Shown here: positions 25,709 to 32,854 of the stretch, piece by piece
How the letters are laid out: every line of letters starts with the position of its first letter
Position numbering within the stretch: position 1 is the stretch's first letter
Assembly (NCBI GenBank): GCA_003521625.1
Contig: DPHV01000023.1
Location: forward strand, 1,053-63,696
Source of the DNA: Ruminococcus sp.
GTDB taxonomy: Bacteria > Bacillota > Clostridia > Oscillospirales > Acutalibacteraceae
DNA length: 62,644 nt
Direction: 5' to 3'
The notes under the pieces: model-generated
What the model saw: the letters and a program-made list of their open reading frames with translations, nothing else
Told to the model about the DNA's origin: nothing
Database searches by the model: none
Translations under genes and position numbers: made by a program

Positions 25709-26476
25709 ATGGAAAACAAATTTTTAGACAGAGTATCGGATTTGATAATAAACAAAACCGCTCGGCAAAGCATTACCGCCGAGCTTGAAAGCCACATTTT
25801 AGATAAGGCAGACTACTACGAAGAAATCGGCTACAGCAAAGAGGTTGCAATGCAAAGGGCAACCGAGGAAATGGGCAATCCCGACGATACCGCCGTACCG
25901 CTCAACGCTCTGCACAAAAAAGGTGTTGTCAAAGGAGTCTGGAGCATAATAACGGCAGTTTTCTCCGTTTCATTTTCTCTGCTCTGCTTTAACGTAATTC
26001 CGATTGAGCACCGCTTTTATTACGCCGACAATAATTATACTATTTATCATACGTTGACAGCAGATTTCATTTCAATGCTTGTGCTTTTTCTGTTCGTTTT
26101 TCTGCTTTATAAAGCGTACAGACATAAAAACCTGACGGCAGGAACAATACTTATCCTCTCGCTGATTGTAATGCTCGTTGCAAATCTTACGAACGAAGTA
26201 AACGACGGAATACAGTTTGCAATATTTCAGCCGCTTTTCTATCCCGTCATAACGTTTATAAAGTGCGGAATTTCGGGCTATGCCGACAGCATTTTCGGTT
26301 ACAGCTACATTGTTGACAGCGATAAAATTTTATACCGAATCGGCGCAGTTGCAATTTTTATTATTCTGCTTTTGCTTGCGCTTTTGATTGTGATTTCGGT
26401 TTTACGCCAGAGGAGAAAAAACAGTCAGCTTTTCATTTGCCAACATCGAAAATCATCAGCATTTAACGGTGTATGA
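25709..26476 (+). CDS. Membrane protein with HAAS/permease-prefix N-terminal domain
   Basis: This protein of 255 residues has a soluble helical N-terminal domain (residues 1-72, with ELESHILDKADYYEEIGYSK and RATEEMGNPDD), the pattern called HAAS or permease prefix domain 1. It is followed by about four to five membrane segments (75-235). Such proteins usually sit beside PadR regulators and respond to envelope stress or antimicrobials, but their activity is not established. The C-terminal tail after residue 235 (RQRRKNSQLFICQHRKSS) has unusual composition, and a frameshift at the end is possible. A padR gene lies 121 bp downstream. Confidence 0.75.
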   Translation: MENKFLDRVSDLIINKTARQSITAELESHILDKADYYEEIGYSKEVAMQRATEEMGNPDDTAVPLNALHKKGVVKGVWSIITAVFSVSFSLLCFNVIPIEHRFYYADNNYTIYHTLTADFISMLVLFLFVFLLYKAYRHKNLTAGTILILSLIVMLVANLTNEVNDGIQFAIFQPLFYPVITFIKCGISGYADSIFGYSYIVDSDKILYRIGAVAIFIILLLLALLIVISVLRQRRKNSQLFICQHRKSSAFNGV

Positions 26477-26597
26477 CTTTCAGTGGTCAGATGCGGAAAA
26501 AACATATATATTAATGTCACGTTACAGAACGAACGAATCGGTTGTGTATTGATATTGAAACAGTTAAGATATAATTTTAAGAAACGGAGTGTTTATA

Positions 26598-26927
26598 ATG
26601 AAAATCAGCAAGGAGCTTATCAAGGGAAGTACATCAATGCTCGTAATGAGCGTTTTAAAGGGCAAGGATTTGTACGGCTATAAAATCATCAAGGAGCTTG
26701 AATTGCAGAGCGAAAGCGTTTTTGAGCTGAAAGAAGGAACTTTATATCCTATTCTTCACGCACTTGAGGAAGAAAACTTCCTCGAAAGCTACTGGGAGGA
26801 ATGTGACGGCAGAAAGCGCAAGTACTACCACCTTACCCGCAAGGGCGAAAAACAGCTCACCGAGAAACAGCAGGAGTGGAAAGTGTTCTCAAAGTCGGTT
26901 GACAAGGTGCTCGGCTTTGCGAATTAA
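26598..26927 (+). CDS. PadR-family transcriptional regulator
   Basis: This 109-residue winged-helix repressor contains the PadR core MLVMSVLKGKDLYGYKIIKEL (recognised in two blocks), LKEGTLYPILHALEEENFLES and the wing GRKRKYYHLTRKG. ATG 26598 is preferred over the in-frame GTG at 26589 because CGGAG lies 8 nt upstream of it. A TATAAT at 26570-26575 suggests its own promoter as well. It most likely controls the HAAS membrane gene and itself through the dyad at 25647-25684. Confidence 0.93.
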   Translation: MKISKELIKGSTSMLVMSVLKGKDLYGYKIIKELELQSESVFELKEGTLYPILHALEEENFLESYWEECDGRKRKYYHLTRKGEKQLTEKQQEWKVFSKSVDKVLGFAN

Positions 26928-26954
26928 CTTGTCAATTTGTTTAGTTCAGTTAGT

Positions 26955-27336
26955 TAAACGATAATTTAATGCGGAATTCGGAATGCGTAATTCGGAATTG
27001 TGGTCGAGTGGATAGGTTGCAATAATAGAAAAGTTTAGTGCCCGAATTAATTTATATGCGGCGTTGCCGCAGAGATAGTATTATAATATTGTAGCGGCGA
27101 ACTGCGTTCGCCATATTTCATAAATTGCGTTGCAATTTATGAAACGGGACGTCAAGGATGCCGTCCCCTACGGCTATAAAGGAAACGTTTGTATTTAATT
27201 TTGTAGGGGACGGGTTCCTACACGTCCCTAAACGTAACCTATATATCAATCTATAATTCGGGCTACAATTCTCTCCAAACAAACCGACTTTTCCTCTCGG
27301 TTTGCCCACCGAGGCACTCGGCTAAATTATCGTTTA
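26955..27336. repeat. MITE-like element E2 with mosaic core
   Basis: It is bounded by a perfect 14-bp terminal inverted repeat, TAAACGATAATTTA and TAAATTATCGTTTA. The core is different from E1/E3: ATTCGGAAT blocks, GGTCGAGTGGATAGGTTGC, ATGCGGCGTTGCCGCA, GCGAACTGCGTTCGC, GGGGGACGGGTTCC-like and ACGTCAAGGATGCCGTCC palindromes, and CCGAGGCACTCGG near the right end. There is no gene. Confidence 0.8.
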
Positions 27337-27392
27337 CTTCACAAAAAAACGTCTGAAAACAAAGCAGTTTTAAAGGATAATTGAACGAGAGC

Positions 27393-28184
27393 TTACTCAA
27401 CTTCGCTTTCGGAAATTCTTTTGTAACTGTAGCCGTTGAGTTTCAGATTATCTCCCTCAACTGAATACTCGTACTCGTCTGACATTTCGCCGCCCATTGA
27501 ATAGGTTGCCTTAATCTTTGAGTCCTCGGCTGTATAAGCGGCGTAGTTGAACGTTGTGTTGTACAGATTGTGATACATTATTCCGCTTTCGTCAAAGTAG
27601 AAATACTCCTCGTCCTCCGACTTCCACGCTCCGAGCAATTTCTCGTCAGTTTTTGTGTTTTCAGCGTTCGGAACACAATCAAAGCTTTCGAGCCTCTGCA
27701 TAGTTGTTTTCGTGTTGTCCTCGTTTTTGGTGAGCTTTATTGTGTTTTTATCATCGGACAGCTCATAGGTGTACTCGCCGTTTAGTCCGTAAATCATCTG
27801 CGTTGTAAAGGTATTTTTACCGTTCTTGTTTTCAACCTCGTATTTGCCGAAGAAGCCCGAATTATCAATGACCATAGCAACTCTGCCTTCACCGTTAAAG
27901 CTGAATACAAAGCTGACAGTCTGCGACTCCTCGCTCTCGGTGATTTCCCACGCACCCGTGAAATCGTCACCGTTTTCTGCATATTTCGGGAACGGCAGAT
28001 TAGAATTATTATTTGCGGAATTAGCGTTTGACGTGCTTGCCTGCGTAGTTTCCTGTGCCGACGTTTCAGCGGTTGTGCTCGGCTGTGCCGACGATGACGA
28101 GCCGTTTTCTCCGCACCCCGAAAAAGCCGCCGCAGTTACGGCTATGAGTAAAAGTGAAATGATTTTTGCATATATTTTTTTCAT
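27393..28184 (-). CDS. Lipoprotein with two repeated beta-rich domains
   Basis: This 263-residue lipoprotein is exported by a signal peptide with lipobox FSGC (Cys24). A low-complexity Ser/Thr/Asn linker (25-70) is followed by two similar domains, about 80-170 and 190-260, each starting with GAW (GAWEITESEE, GAWKSEDEE) and made of short beta strands, a lipocalin-like pattern. The start at 28184 follows GGGAG; the upstream in-frame codons lack a ribosome site. The function is unknown. Confidence 0.85.
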   Translation of the reverse strand: MKKIYAKIISLLLIAVTAAAFSGCGENGSSSSAQPSTTAETSAQETTQASTSNANSANNNSNLPFPKYAENGDDFTGAWEITESEESQTVSFVFSFNGEGRVAMVIDNSGFFGKYEVENKNGKNTFTTQMIYGLNGEYTYELSDDKNTIKLTKNEDNTKTTMQRLESFDCVPNAENTKTDEKLLGAWKSEDEEYFYFDESGIMYHNLYNTTFNYAAYTAEDSKIKATYSMGGEMSDEYEYSVEGDNLKLNGYSYKRISESEVE

Positions 28185-28284
28185 TATAATAATCTCCCAT
28201 ATTAATAGTATTACATAATAAAATAACGGTTCTGTAACAACAATTTTATATTTTATATTCTGCGTTGTCAATATACAAAAATAA

Positions 28285-28313
28285 TTGATTTTCATTTAAA
28301 ATTATGATATGAT
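28285..28313 (+). promoter_or_regulatory. Promoter of toxin mRNA, locus B
   Basis: TTGATT (28285-28290) and TATGAT (28308-28313) with a 17-bp spacer. The promoter lies in the left arm of the inverted repeat that flanks the locus. Confidence 0.7.
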
Positions 28314-28378
28314 TTTAACAGATAAGGTAACCTATACGGTAGGCGGTTAAGTCTTGCCCCTGCAAGGGGGTGTTGCTG

Positions 28379-28444
28379 ATGGAGTACATAGTAATAGTTT
28401 TAGTGATTATTCTTTATACCATTATTGCAATAAAAAAGAAATAA
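28379..28444 (+). CDS. Small hydrophobic toxin-like peptide (21 aa), locus B
   Basis: The peptide starts MEYIVIVLVIILYTI and ends AIKKK: one membrane helix with a lysine tail. AAGGGGGTG lies 7 nt before the ATG, and the upstream GCCCC can pair with it, masking the site. The last codons overlap a 13-bp perfect hairpin (28436-28448 with 28465-28477). A convergent promoter drives an antisense RNA over the 3' half. These features match 3'-overlapping type I toxin genes (TxpA/BsrG-like layout). No homology search was possible. Confidence 0.65.
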   Translation: MEYIVIVLVIILYTIIAIKKK

Positions 28445-28525
28445 ACCGCCACTCTCCAAAGAAACGGTTTATTTCTTAAATTAATTTTCTTTAGGGGCTA
28501 ACCGCTTATACGGTCTGCCTTATCT
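28430..28525 (-). ncRNA. Antisense RNA of locus B
   Basis: On the minus strand TTGACA (28554-28559) and TATAAT (28532-28537) with a 16-bp spacer give a start near 28525. The hairpin at 28436-28477 followed by a run of T (complement of the lysine codons) ends it after about 95 nt. It is fully complementary to the end of the toxin mRNA. Confidence 0.65.
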
Positions 28526-28662
28526 GTTTTTATTATATCAGATTTTATGAAAATGTCAAGAGTTATGCAAAAGGTAAATATGCGTTTCGTTTTCGGGAAA
28601 GCATACGTAAAACCATATATAAAAATAATCTGAAATATTTGAGTAAAATTTATATTTTGTTA

Positions 28663-28691
28663 TTGATAAACCGAAAGTGATTTGTTATAAT
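28663..28691 (+). promoter_or_regulatory. Promoter of guaB
   Basis: TTGATA (28663-28668) and TATAAT (28686-28691) have a 17-bp spacer, 50 bp before the start codon. Confidence 0.65.
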
Positions 28692-28740
28692 AAAAGTTAA
28701 TAACTAATTATTTAAAAATTTTGTAAAACGGAGGAAAATT

Positions 28741-30222
28741 ATGCTGAATACTAACTACAATGAAAAATTCGGCAAGGAAGGACTTACCTTTGACGATGTT
28801 CTTCTTATACCGGGAGAGTCAGACGTTGAGCCTAAAAATGTTGACGTTTCAACACACCTTACAAAGACCATTAAGCTCAACACTCCTCTTATGACTGCCG
28901 CTATGGATACGGTTACCGAAACCGCTATGGCTATCGCTATTGCAAGAGAGGGCGGTGTTGGTATTATTCACAAGAATATGCCGATTGAGCGTCAGGCTGA
29001 CCAGGTTGACAGAGTAAAAAGAAGTGAGAACGGCGTTATCGTAAATCCGTTTTTCCTCTCACCCGAAAACACCGTAAGAGATGCGGACAACCTTATGGGC
29101 AAGTACAAAATTTCGGGCGTTCCTATCTGCCGTGACGGCAAGCTTGTCGGAATCATCACAAACCGTGACCTCCGCTTTATGACAGGCGCAGATTTTGCAC
29201 AGCCGATTTCAAAGGTTATGACTCACGAAAACCTCGTTACAGCTCCCGTAGGAACTACTCTTAAGGAAGCGCAGGAGATTCTTCGTCAGCACAGAATTGA
29301 AAAGCTCCCGATTGTCGGCAAGGACGGCAGTCTTAAGGGACTTATCACAATCAAGGATATTGAAAAGAGCGTTCAGTATCCCAACTCTGCACGTGACGAC
29401 AAGGGCAGACTTATCTGCGGTGCCGCAATCGGTGCAACGGCAGACGTTCTTGACAGAGTGGCCGCTCTTATCGAGGCTCAGGTTGACGTTGTTGTGCTTG
29501 ACTCTGCTCACGGTCACAACTCTAACGTTATCAATTCAGTTGCAAAGGTTAAGAAGGCTTACCCGAATCTTCCGCTTATCGCAGGCAACATCGCAACTGC
29601 CGAAGCCGCAAAGGCTCTTATCGACGCAGGCGCAGACGCTATCAAGGTCGGTATAGGTCCCGGGTCAATCTGCACAACAAGAATCGTTGCAGGTATCGGC
29701 GTTCCGCAGATTACCGCAATCTATGACGCCGCTTGCGAGGCTTCAAAGTACGGCATTCCCGTAATCGCAGACGGCGGAATCAAGTACAGCGGCGACATTG
29801 TAAAGGCGCTTGCCGCAGGCGGAAACGTTGTTATGGTCGGTTCACTCGTTGCCGGCTGTGAGGAAAGCCCCGGAGAGAACGAAATCTATCAGGGCAGACA
29901 GTTCAAGGTTTACCGTGGAATGGGCAGTCTCGGCGCAATGGGCAAGGGCAGTGCAGACAGATACTTCCAGGCAAGCAACAACAAGTTTGTTCCCGAAGGC
30001 GTTGAGGGACGTGTTCCTTACAAAGGAATGCTTTCCGACACTGTTTACCAGCTTATGGGCGGTCTGCGCTCAGGTATGGGCTACACAGGCTGTGCTACTA
30101 TTGAAGAGCTTCACAAAAAGGCAAAATTTGTTCATATTTCCGGCGCAGGTCTGCGTGAAAGCCACCCGCACGACATTCAGATTACAAAGGAAGCACCGAA
30201 CTATTCATATAACTGCAATTAA
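28741..30222 (+). CDS. guaB: IMP dehydrogenase
   Basis: GuaB oxidises IMP to XMP with NAD, the committed step to GMP. The 493-residue chain has the TIM barrel split by two CBS domains (about residues 95-210). The active-site loop GPGSICTTR has catalytic Cys311, and the flap region (RGMGSLGAMGKGSADRYF, ending EGVEGRVPYKG) is intact. CGGAGG precedes ATG 28741. The stop codon is followed at once by a GTCGAGTGCCTCGAC palindrome, also found right after khpB and mnmE. Confidence 0.98.
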   Translation: MLNTNYNEKFGKEGLTFDDVLLIPGESDVEPKNVDVSTHLTKTIKLNTPLMTAAMDTVTETAMAIAIAREGGVGIIHKNMPIERQADQVDRVKRSENGVIVNPFFLSPENTVRDADNLMGKYKISGVPICRDGKLVGIITNRDLRFMTGADFAQPISKVMTHENLVTAPVGTTLKEAQEILRQHRIEKLPIVGKDGSLKGLITIKDIEKSVQYPNSARDDKGRLICGAAIGATADVLDRVAALIEAQVDVVVLDSAHGHNSNVINSVAKVKKAYPNLPLIAGNIATAEAAKALIDAGADAIKVGIGPGSICTTRIVAGIGVPQITAIYDAACEASKYGIPVIADGGIKYSGDIVKALAAGGNVVMVGSLVAGCEESPGENEIYQGRQFKVYRGMGSLGAMGKGSADRYFQASNNKFVPEGVEGRVPYKGMLSDTVYQLMGGLRSGMGYTGCATIEELHKKAKFVHISGAGLRESHPHDIQITKEAPNYSYNCN

Positions 30223-30357
30223 GTCGAGTGCCTCGACACGCAAATCGGCAGGGTAGCCCCTACAGGCAAATTTTATACATTATGGCGAACACAGTTCGCC
30301 GCTACACAATAAATCTAAAAAATATCCGGAACGGAACTATTGTTAATTCCGAATTAA
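30223..30357. repeat. Palindromic repeat cluster after guaB
   Basis: Modules in order: GTCGAGTGCCTCGAC, GGGTAGCCCCTACAGG, GGCGAACACAGTTCGCC and AATTCCGAATTA. There is no gene. Confidence 0.65.
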
Positions 30358-30387
30358 AAATAAAATAAACAAAAAGGATGTGCTCAG

Positions 30388-31338
30388 ATGTACAGACTCG
30401 GTATTGACCTCGGCGGCACAAACATTGTAGCCGGAGTAGTTGACAAAAAATACAAAATCGTGGCAAAGGCTTCCTGCAAAACTGCCGTTCCCCGCCCCGA
30501 AAGCGAAATCTGCGACAGTATGGCTGAGGTTGCAAAGAAAGCCGTTGAAAAAGCAAAGCTCACTATGGACGACATTGAGTCCGTAGGTATCGGCGTTCCG
30601 GGTGCCGTAAACCCGAAAACAGGCGTAATTGAATACTCCGCAAACCTCTTCTTCCACAACTGGGAGGTTGTCGAGATGATGGAGGAAAGACTCGGCAAGA
30701 AGGTTCACATTGAGAACGACGCCAATGCGGCGGCTCTCGGCGAGTACCTTGCAGGCAGTGCAAAGGGTGCAAGAAACGCCGTTGCAATCACTCTCGGCAC
30801 AGGCGTAGGCGGCGGAATCATCATTGACGGCAAAATCTACAGCGGCTCAAACTTTGCAGGTGCTGAGCTCGGTCATATGGTTATCGTCAAGGACGGCAAG
30901 GAATGTGCCTGCGGCAGACGTGGTTGCTGGGAAACATACGCTTCCGCAACAGGTCTTATCAACCTCACAAAGCAGAAGATTCTTTCCGAAAAGCTTGAAT
31001 TCAGCTATATGCTCAAGCTCTGCGACGGCGACATCAACAAGGTAAACGGCAGAACGGCGTTTGACGCAATGCGTGACGGCGACCCGACTGCAAAATCCGT
31101 TGTTGAGGAGTACATAAGCTACCTTTCCTGCGGACTTGTAAACATCATCAACATCTTCCAGCCCGACGTTCTCTGCATCGGCGGCGGAATTTCAAACGAG
31201 GGCGAAAATCTCCTCGGTCCCGTTCGTTCATATGTTGAGCGTGAGCGCTACACAAAGCACAACGACAAGCAGACCGTAATCTGCAAATGCACACTCGGCA
31301 ACGACGCAGGCATTATCGGAGCGGCTTATTTAGACTAA
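30388..31338 (+). CDS. glk: ROK-family glucokinase
   Basis: This protein of 316 residues would phosphorylate free glucose with ATP. It has the phosphate-binding DLGGTN (residues 6-11), the sugar-binding ENDANAAALGEY (near 110-121), LGTGVGGGII, the ROK signature region AGAELGHMV and zinc ligands CACGRRGCWE (near 172-181). AAAGGATG precedes ATG 30388. In this genome context it would use glucose released by MalQ or the amylase. ROK repressors carry an N-terminal helix-turn-helix, which is absent here. Confidence 0.95.
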   Translation: MYRLGIDLGGTNIVAGVVDKKYKIVAKASCKTAVPRPESEICDSMAEVAKKAVEKAKLTMDDIESVGIGVPGAVNPKTGVIEYSANLFFHNWEVVEMMEERLGKKVHIENDANAAALGEYLAGSAKGARNAVAITLGTGVGGGIIIDGKIYSGSNFAGAELGHMVIVKDGKECACGRRGCWETYASATGLINLTKQKILSEKLEFSYMLKLCDGDINKVNGRTAFDAMRDGDPTAKSVVEEYISYLSCGLVNIINIFQPDVLCIGGGISNEGENLLGPVRSYVERERYTKHNDKQTVICKCTLGNDAGIIGAAYLD

Positions 31339-31370
31339 GCGGATTTACCGGCATTTGAAAATACATAAAA

Positions 31371-31407
31371 ATAACCGTCTTGTACAACACATACAAGGCG
31401 GTTTTTA
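31371..31407 (+). terminator. Terminator after glucokinase
   Basis: AACCGTCTTGTA and TACAAGGCGGTT pair with G-U tolerance and are followed by TTTTA. A relative of this hairpin recurs at 31786-31815. Confidence 0.75.
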
Positions 31408-31443
31408 TTATTCTAATAAACAAAAATAAATTTTTATAAGCTA

Positions 31444-31471
31444 TTGTTATTTCTACAAATTATGATATAAT
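31444..31471 (+). promoter_or_regulatory. Promoter of toxin mRNA, locus C
   Basis: TTGTTA (31444-31449) and TATAAT (31466-31471) with a 16-bp spacer, just before the repeated GTAGTAACAGAA. Confidence 0.7.
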
Positions 31472-31552
31472 ATACCCCGTAGTAACAGAATAGCGGCGGT
31501 TGTTCTGCACCTTTTCCCTGCAAATTTTATTTGTAAAGGGGGTGCATATCAA

Positions 31553-31636
31553 GTGAATGATGTAATCATATTACTTACATTCGCAATTGTTCTGACGGCT
31601 GTCAGGGCGATTATTAATGATATAAAAAAGAAGTAA
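31553..31636 (+). CDS. Small hydrophobic toxin-like peptide (27 aa, GTG start), locus C
   Basis: The peptide has a hydrophobic stretch (VIILLTFAIVLTAV) and a basic tail ending DIKKK. GGGGGTG lies 8 nt before GTG and is locked in a long leader hairpin (GCACC at 31507-31511 with GGTGC at 31541-31545, plus TGCAAAT/ATTTGTA inside). The stop codon begins a TAACCGCC/GGCGGTTA hairpin (31634-31666). The locus is flanked by inverted copies of GTAGTAACAGAA (31479-31490 and 31705-31716) next to convergent promoters. The design is the same as locus B. Confidence 0.65.
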   Translation: MNDVIILLTFAIVLTAVRAIINDIKKK

Positions 31637-31716
31637 CCGCCCTGTGACGCTAACACAAGGCGGTTAATATAAAATTAACCTATTGTATGCAGAACAGCCA
31701 AAACTGTTCTGTTACT
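31622..31716 (-). ncRNA. Antisense RNA of locus C
   Basis: On the minus strand TTGACA (31746-31751) and TATTAT (31723-31728) with a 17-bp spacer start a transcript near 31716. It would end after the hairpin 31634-31666 at the T-run templated by the lysine codons (31624-31629), about 95 nt in all. Confidence 0.65.
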
Positions 31717-31785
31717 ACATTTATAATACACCAACATTATTAAAATGTCAATATAAATAGCAAAAAACACATTCACAGATATTCT

Positions 31786-31890
31786 GCCGTCTTGTATTCC
31801 GCATACAAGGCGGTTAATTTATTAAAAATTTTTCCTTATATTGTACCGCTAAACGGCGTTACTACATTATATTGTATAATTTAAAAAACC
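31786..31890. pseudogene. Degenerate half of a locus C-like module
   Basis: The order CAAGGCGGTTAAT, an AT-rich stretch, GTTACTAC and then an inverse TATAAT repeats that of the right half of locus C (31655-31728), but no peptide frame remains and the -35 box is lost. Confidence 0.45.
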
Positions 31891-31934
31891 GCATTTAAAC
31901 CTGAATAAAATTTTCTCTTTCCGAAATAAAACAC

Positions 31935-31963
31935 TTGACGAAATTTGAAAACTACGATATAAT
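31935..31963 (+). promoter_or_regulatory. Promoter of rpmH
   Basis: TTGACG (31935-31940) and TATAAT (31958-31963) with a 17-bp spacer. Confidence 0.75.
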
Positions 31964-32004
31964 GCTATATTGCAAGGTTATATTTTGAAGGGAGGTTTTC
32001 ACCT

Positions 32005-32139
32005 ATGTTGAGAACATATCAGCCTAAAAAGCTCCACAGAAAAAAGGAGCACGGTTTCAGAAAGAGAATGGCTACATCAAACGGTAAGAAAGTTTTAGCA
32101 AGAAGAAGAGCTAAAGGCAGAAAAAGGTTGTCTTATTAA
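32005..32139 (+). CDS. rpmH: 50S ribosomal protein L34
   Basis: This 44-residue, very basic ribosomal protein starts MLRTYQPKKLHRKKEHGF and continues RKRMATSNGKKVLARRRAKG, the standard L34 pattern. GGGAGG lies upstream. It heads the rpmH-rnpA-yidD-yidC-khpB-mnmE group, all on the plus strand. Confidence 0.99.
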   Translation: MLRTYQPKKLHRKKEHGFRKRMATSNGKKVLARRRAKGRKRLSY

Positions 32140-32143
32140 GAAA

Positions 32144-32177
32144 AAAGGCCACTTTGTTCGGTGGTCTTTCTTTTTTA
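32144..32177 (+). terminator. Attenuating terminator between rpmH and rnpA
   Basis: AAAGGCCAC and GTGGTCTTT pair across TTTGTTCG and are followed by TTTTTT. It lies inside the operon and would set a high rpmH to rnpA transcript ratio. Confidence 0.75.
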
Positions 32178-32206
32178 GAGTGCTCGACTGCCCGGTGGTG
32201 TAAAAA

Positions 32207-32542
32207 ATGAGTGAATATGTCACTTTGAAGGATAACAGGGATTTTTCCCGTCTGTATAAAAGGGGAAAATCCTTTGTAAGTCCTGTACTTGTAACTTATG
32301 TAATGAAAAATAAAAACAATAACCTGCGTTTCGGAATTACCACAGGCAAAAAGGTCGGCAAGGCTGTTAAACGCTCCAGAGCAAGGCGTGTTATCAGAGC
32401 AGCTTACTACGAACTCTATCCCGATTTGAAGCAGGGATACGACTTTGTTTTTGTCGCAAGGGGCAAAACCCCCTATGTTAAGTCGCAAACTGTTTTGGAC
32501 GCTATGAAAAAGCAATTAAAAGCAGCAGATGTTTTAAGATGA
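32207..32542 (+). CDS. rnpA: Ribonuclease P protein component
   Basis: RnpA is the protein cofactor of RNase P, which matures tRNA 5' ends. The 111-residue sequence has FRFGIT-like LRFGITTGKKVGKAVKRSRARR (around residues 45-66), the basic RNR-type motif, and VFVARGKTP. ATG 32207 follows a weak GGTGGTG site, consistent with lower expression than rpmH. yidD follows 20 bp later. Confidence 0.97.
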   Translation: MSEYVTLKDNRDFSRLYKRGKSFVSPVLVTYVMKNKNNNLRFGITTGKKVGKAVKRSRARRVIRAAYYELYPDLKQGYDFVFVARGKTPYVKSQTVLDAMKKQLKAADVLR

Positions 32543-32562
32543 TTTTATTTTCAAGGTAAAAA

Positions 32563-32796
32563 ATGAAAAAAATACTGATTGCTCTGATTAAATTCTATCA
32601 AGCCGCCGTTTCTCCGCATCTGGGAGCTAACTGCAAGTACATTCCAACCTGCTCACAGTACGGAATTGAGGCTATCGAGCGCTTCGGCGCATTAAAGGGC
32701 TTTGCACTTACGTTCTGGCGTATTTTGCGATGCAATCCCTTTTCCAAGGGCGGCTATGACCCTGTTCCCGAAAAAAGGACAGGCAGGAGAAATTAG
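32563..32796 (+). CDS. yidD: Membrane protein insertion efficiency factor
   Basis: This 77-residue small protein helps YidC-dependent insertion. It has the typical AVSPHLGANCKYIPTCSQYG near residues 15-34, and RILRCNPFSKGGYDPVP near the end, with the three conserved cysteines. It lies between rnpA and yidC as usual. Confidence 0.97.
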   Translation: MKKILIALIKFYQAAVSPHLGANCKYIPTCSQYGIEAIERFGALKGFALTFWRILRCNPFSKGGYDPVPEKRTGRRN

Positions 32797-32854
32797 CAAC
32801 ACGCATATTGTATTTGCTGTGATTGCACATTTTACTCAAAAGTGAGGTAACAAT

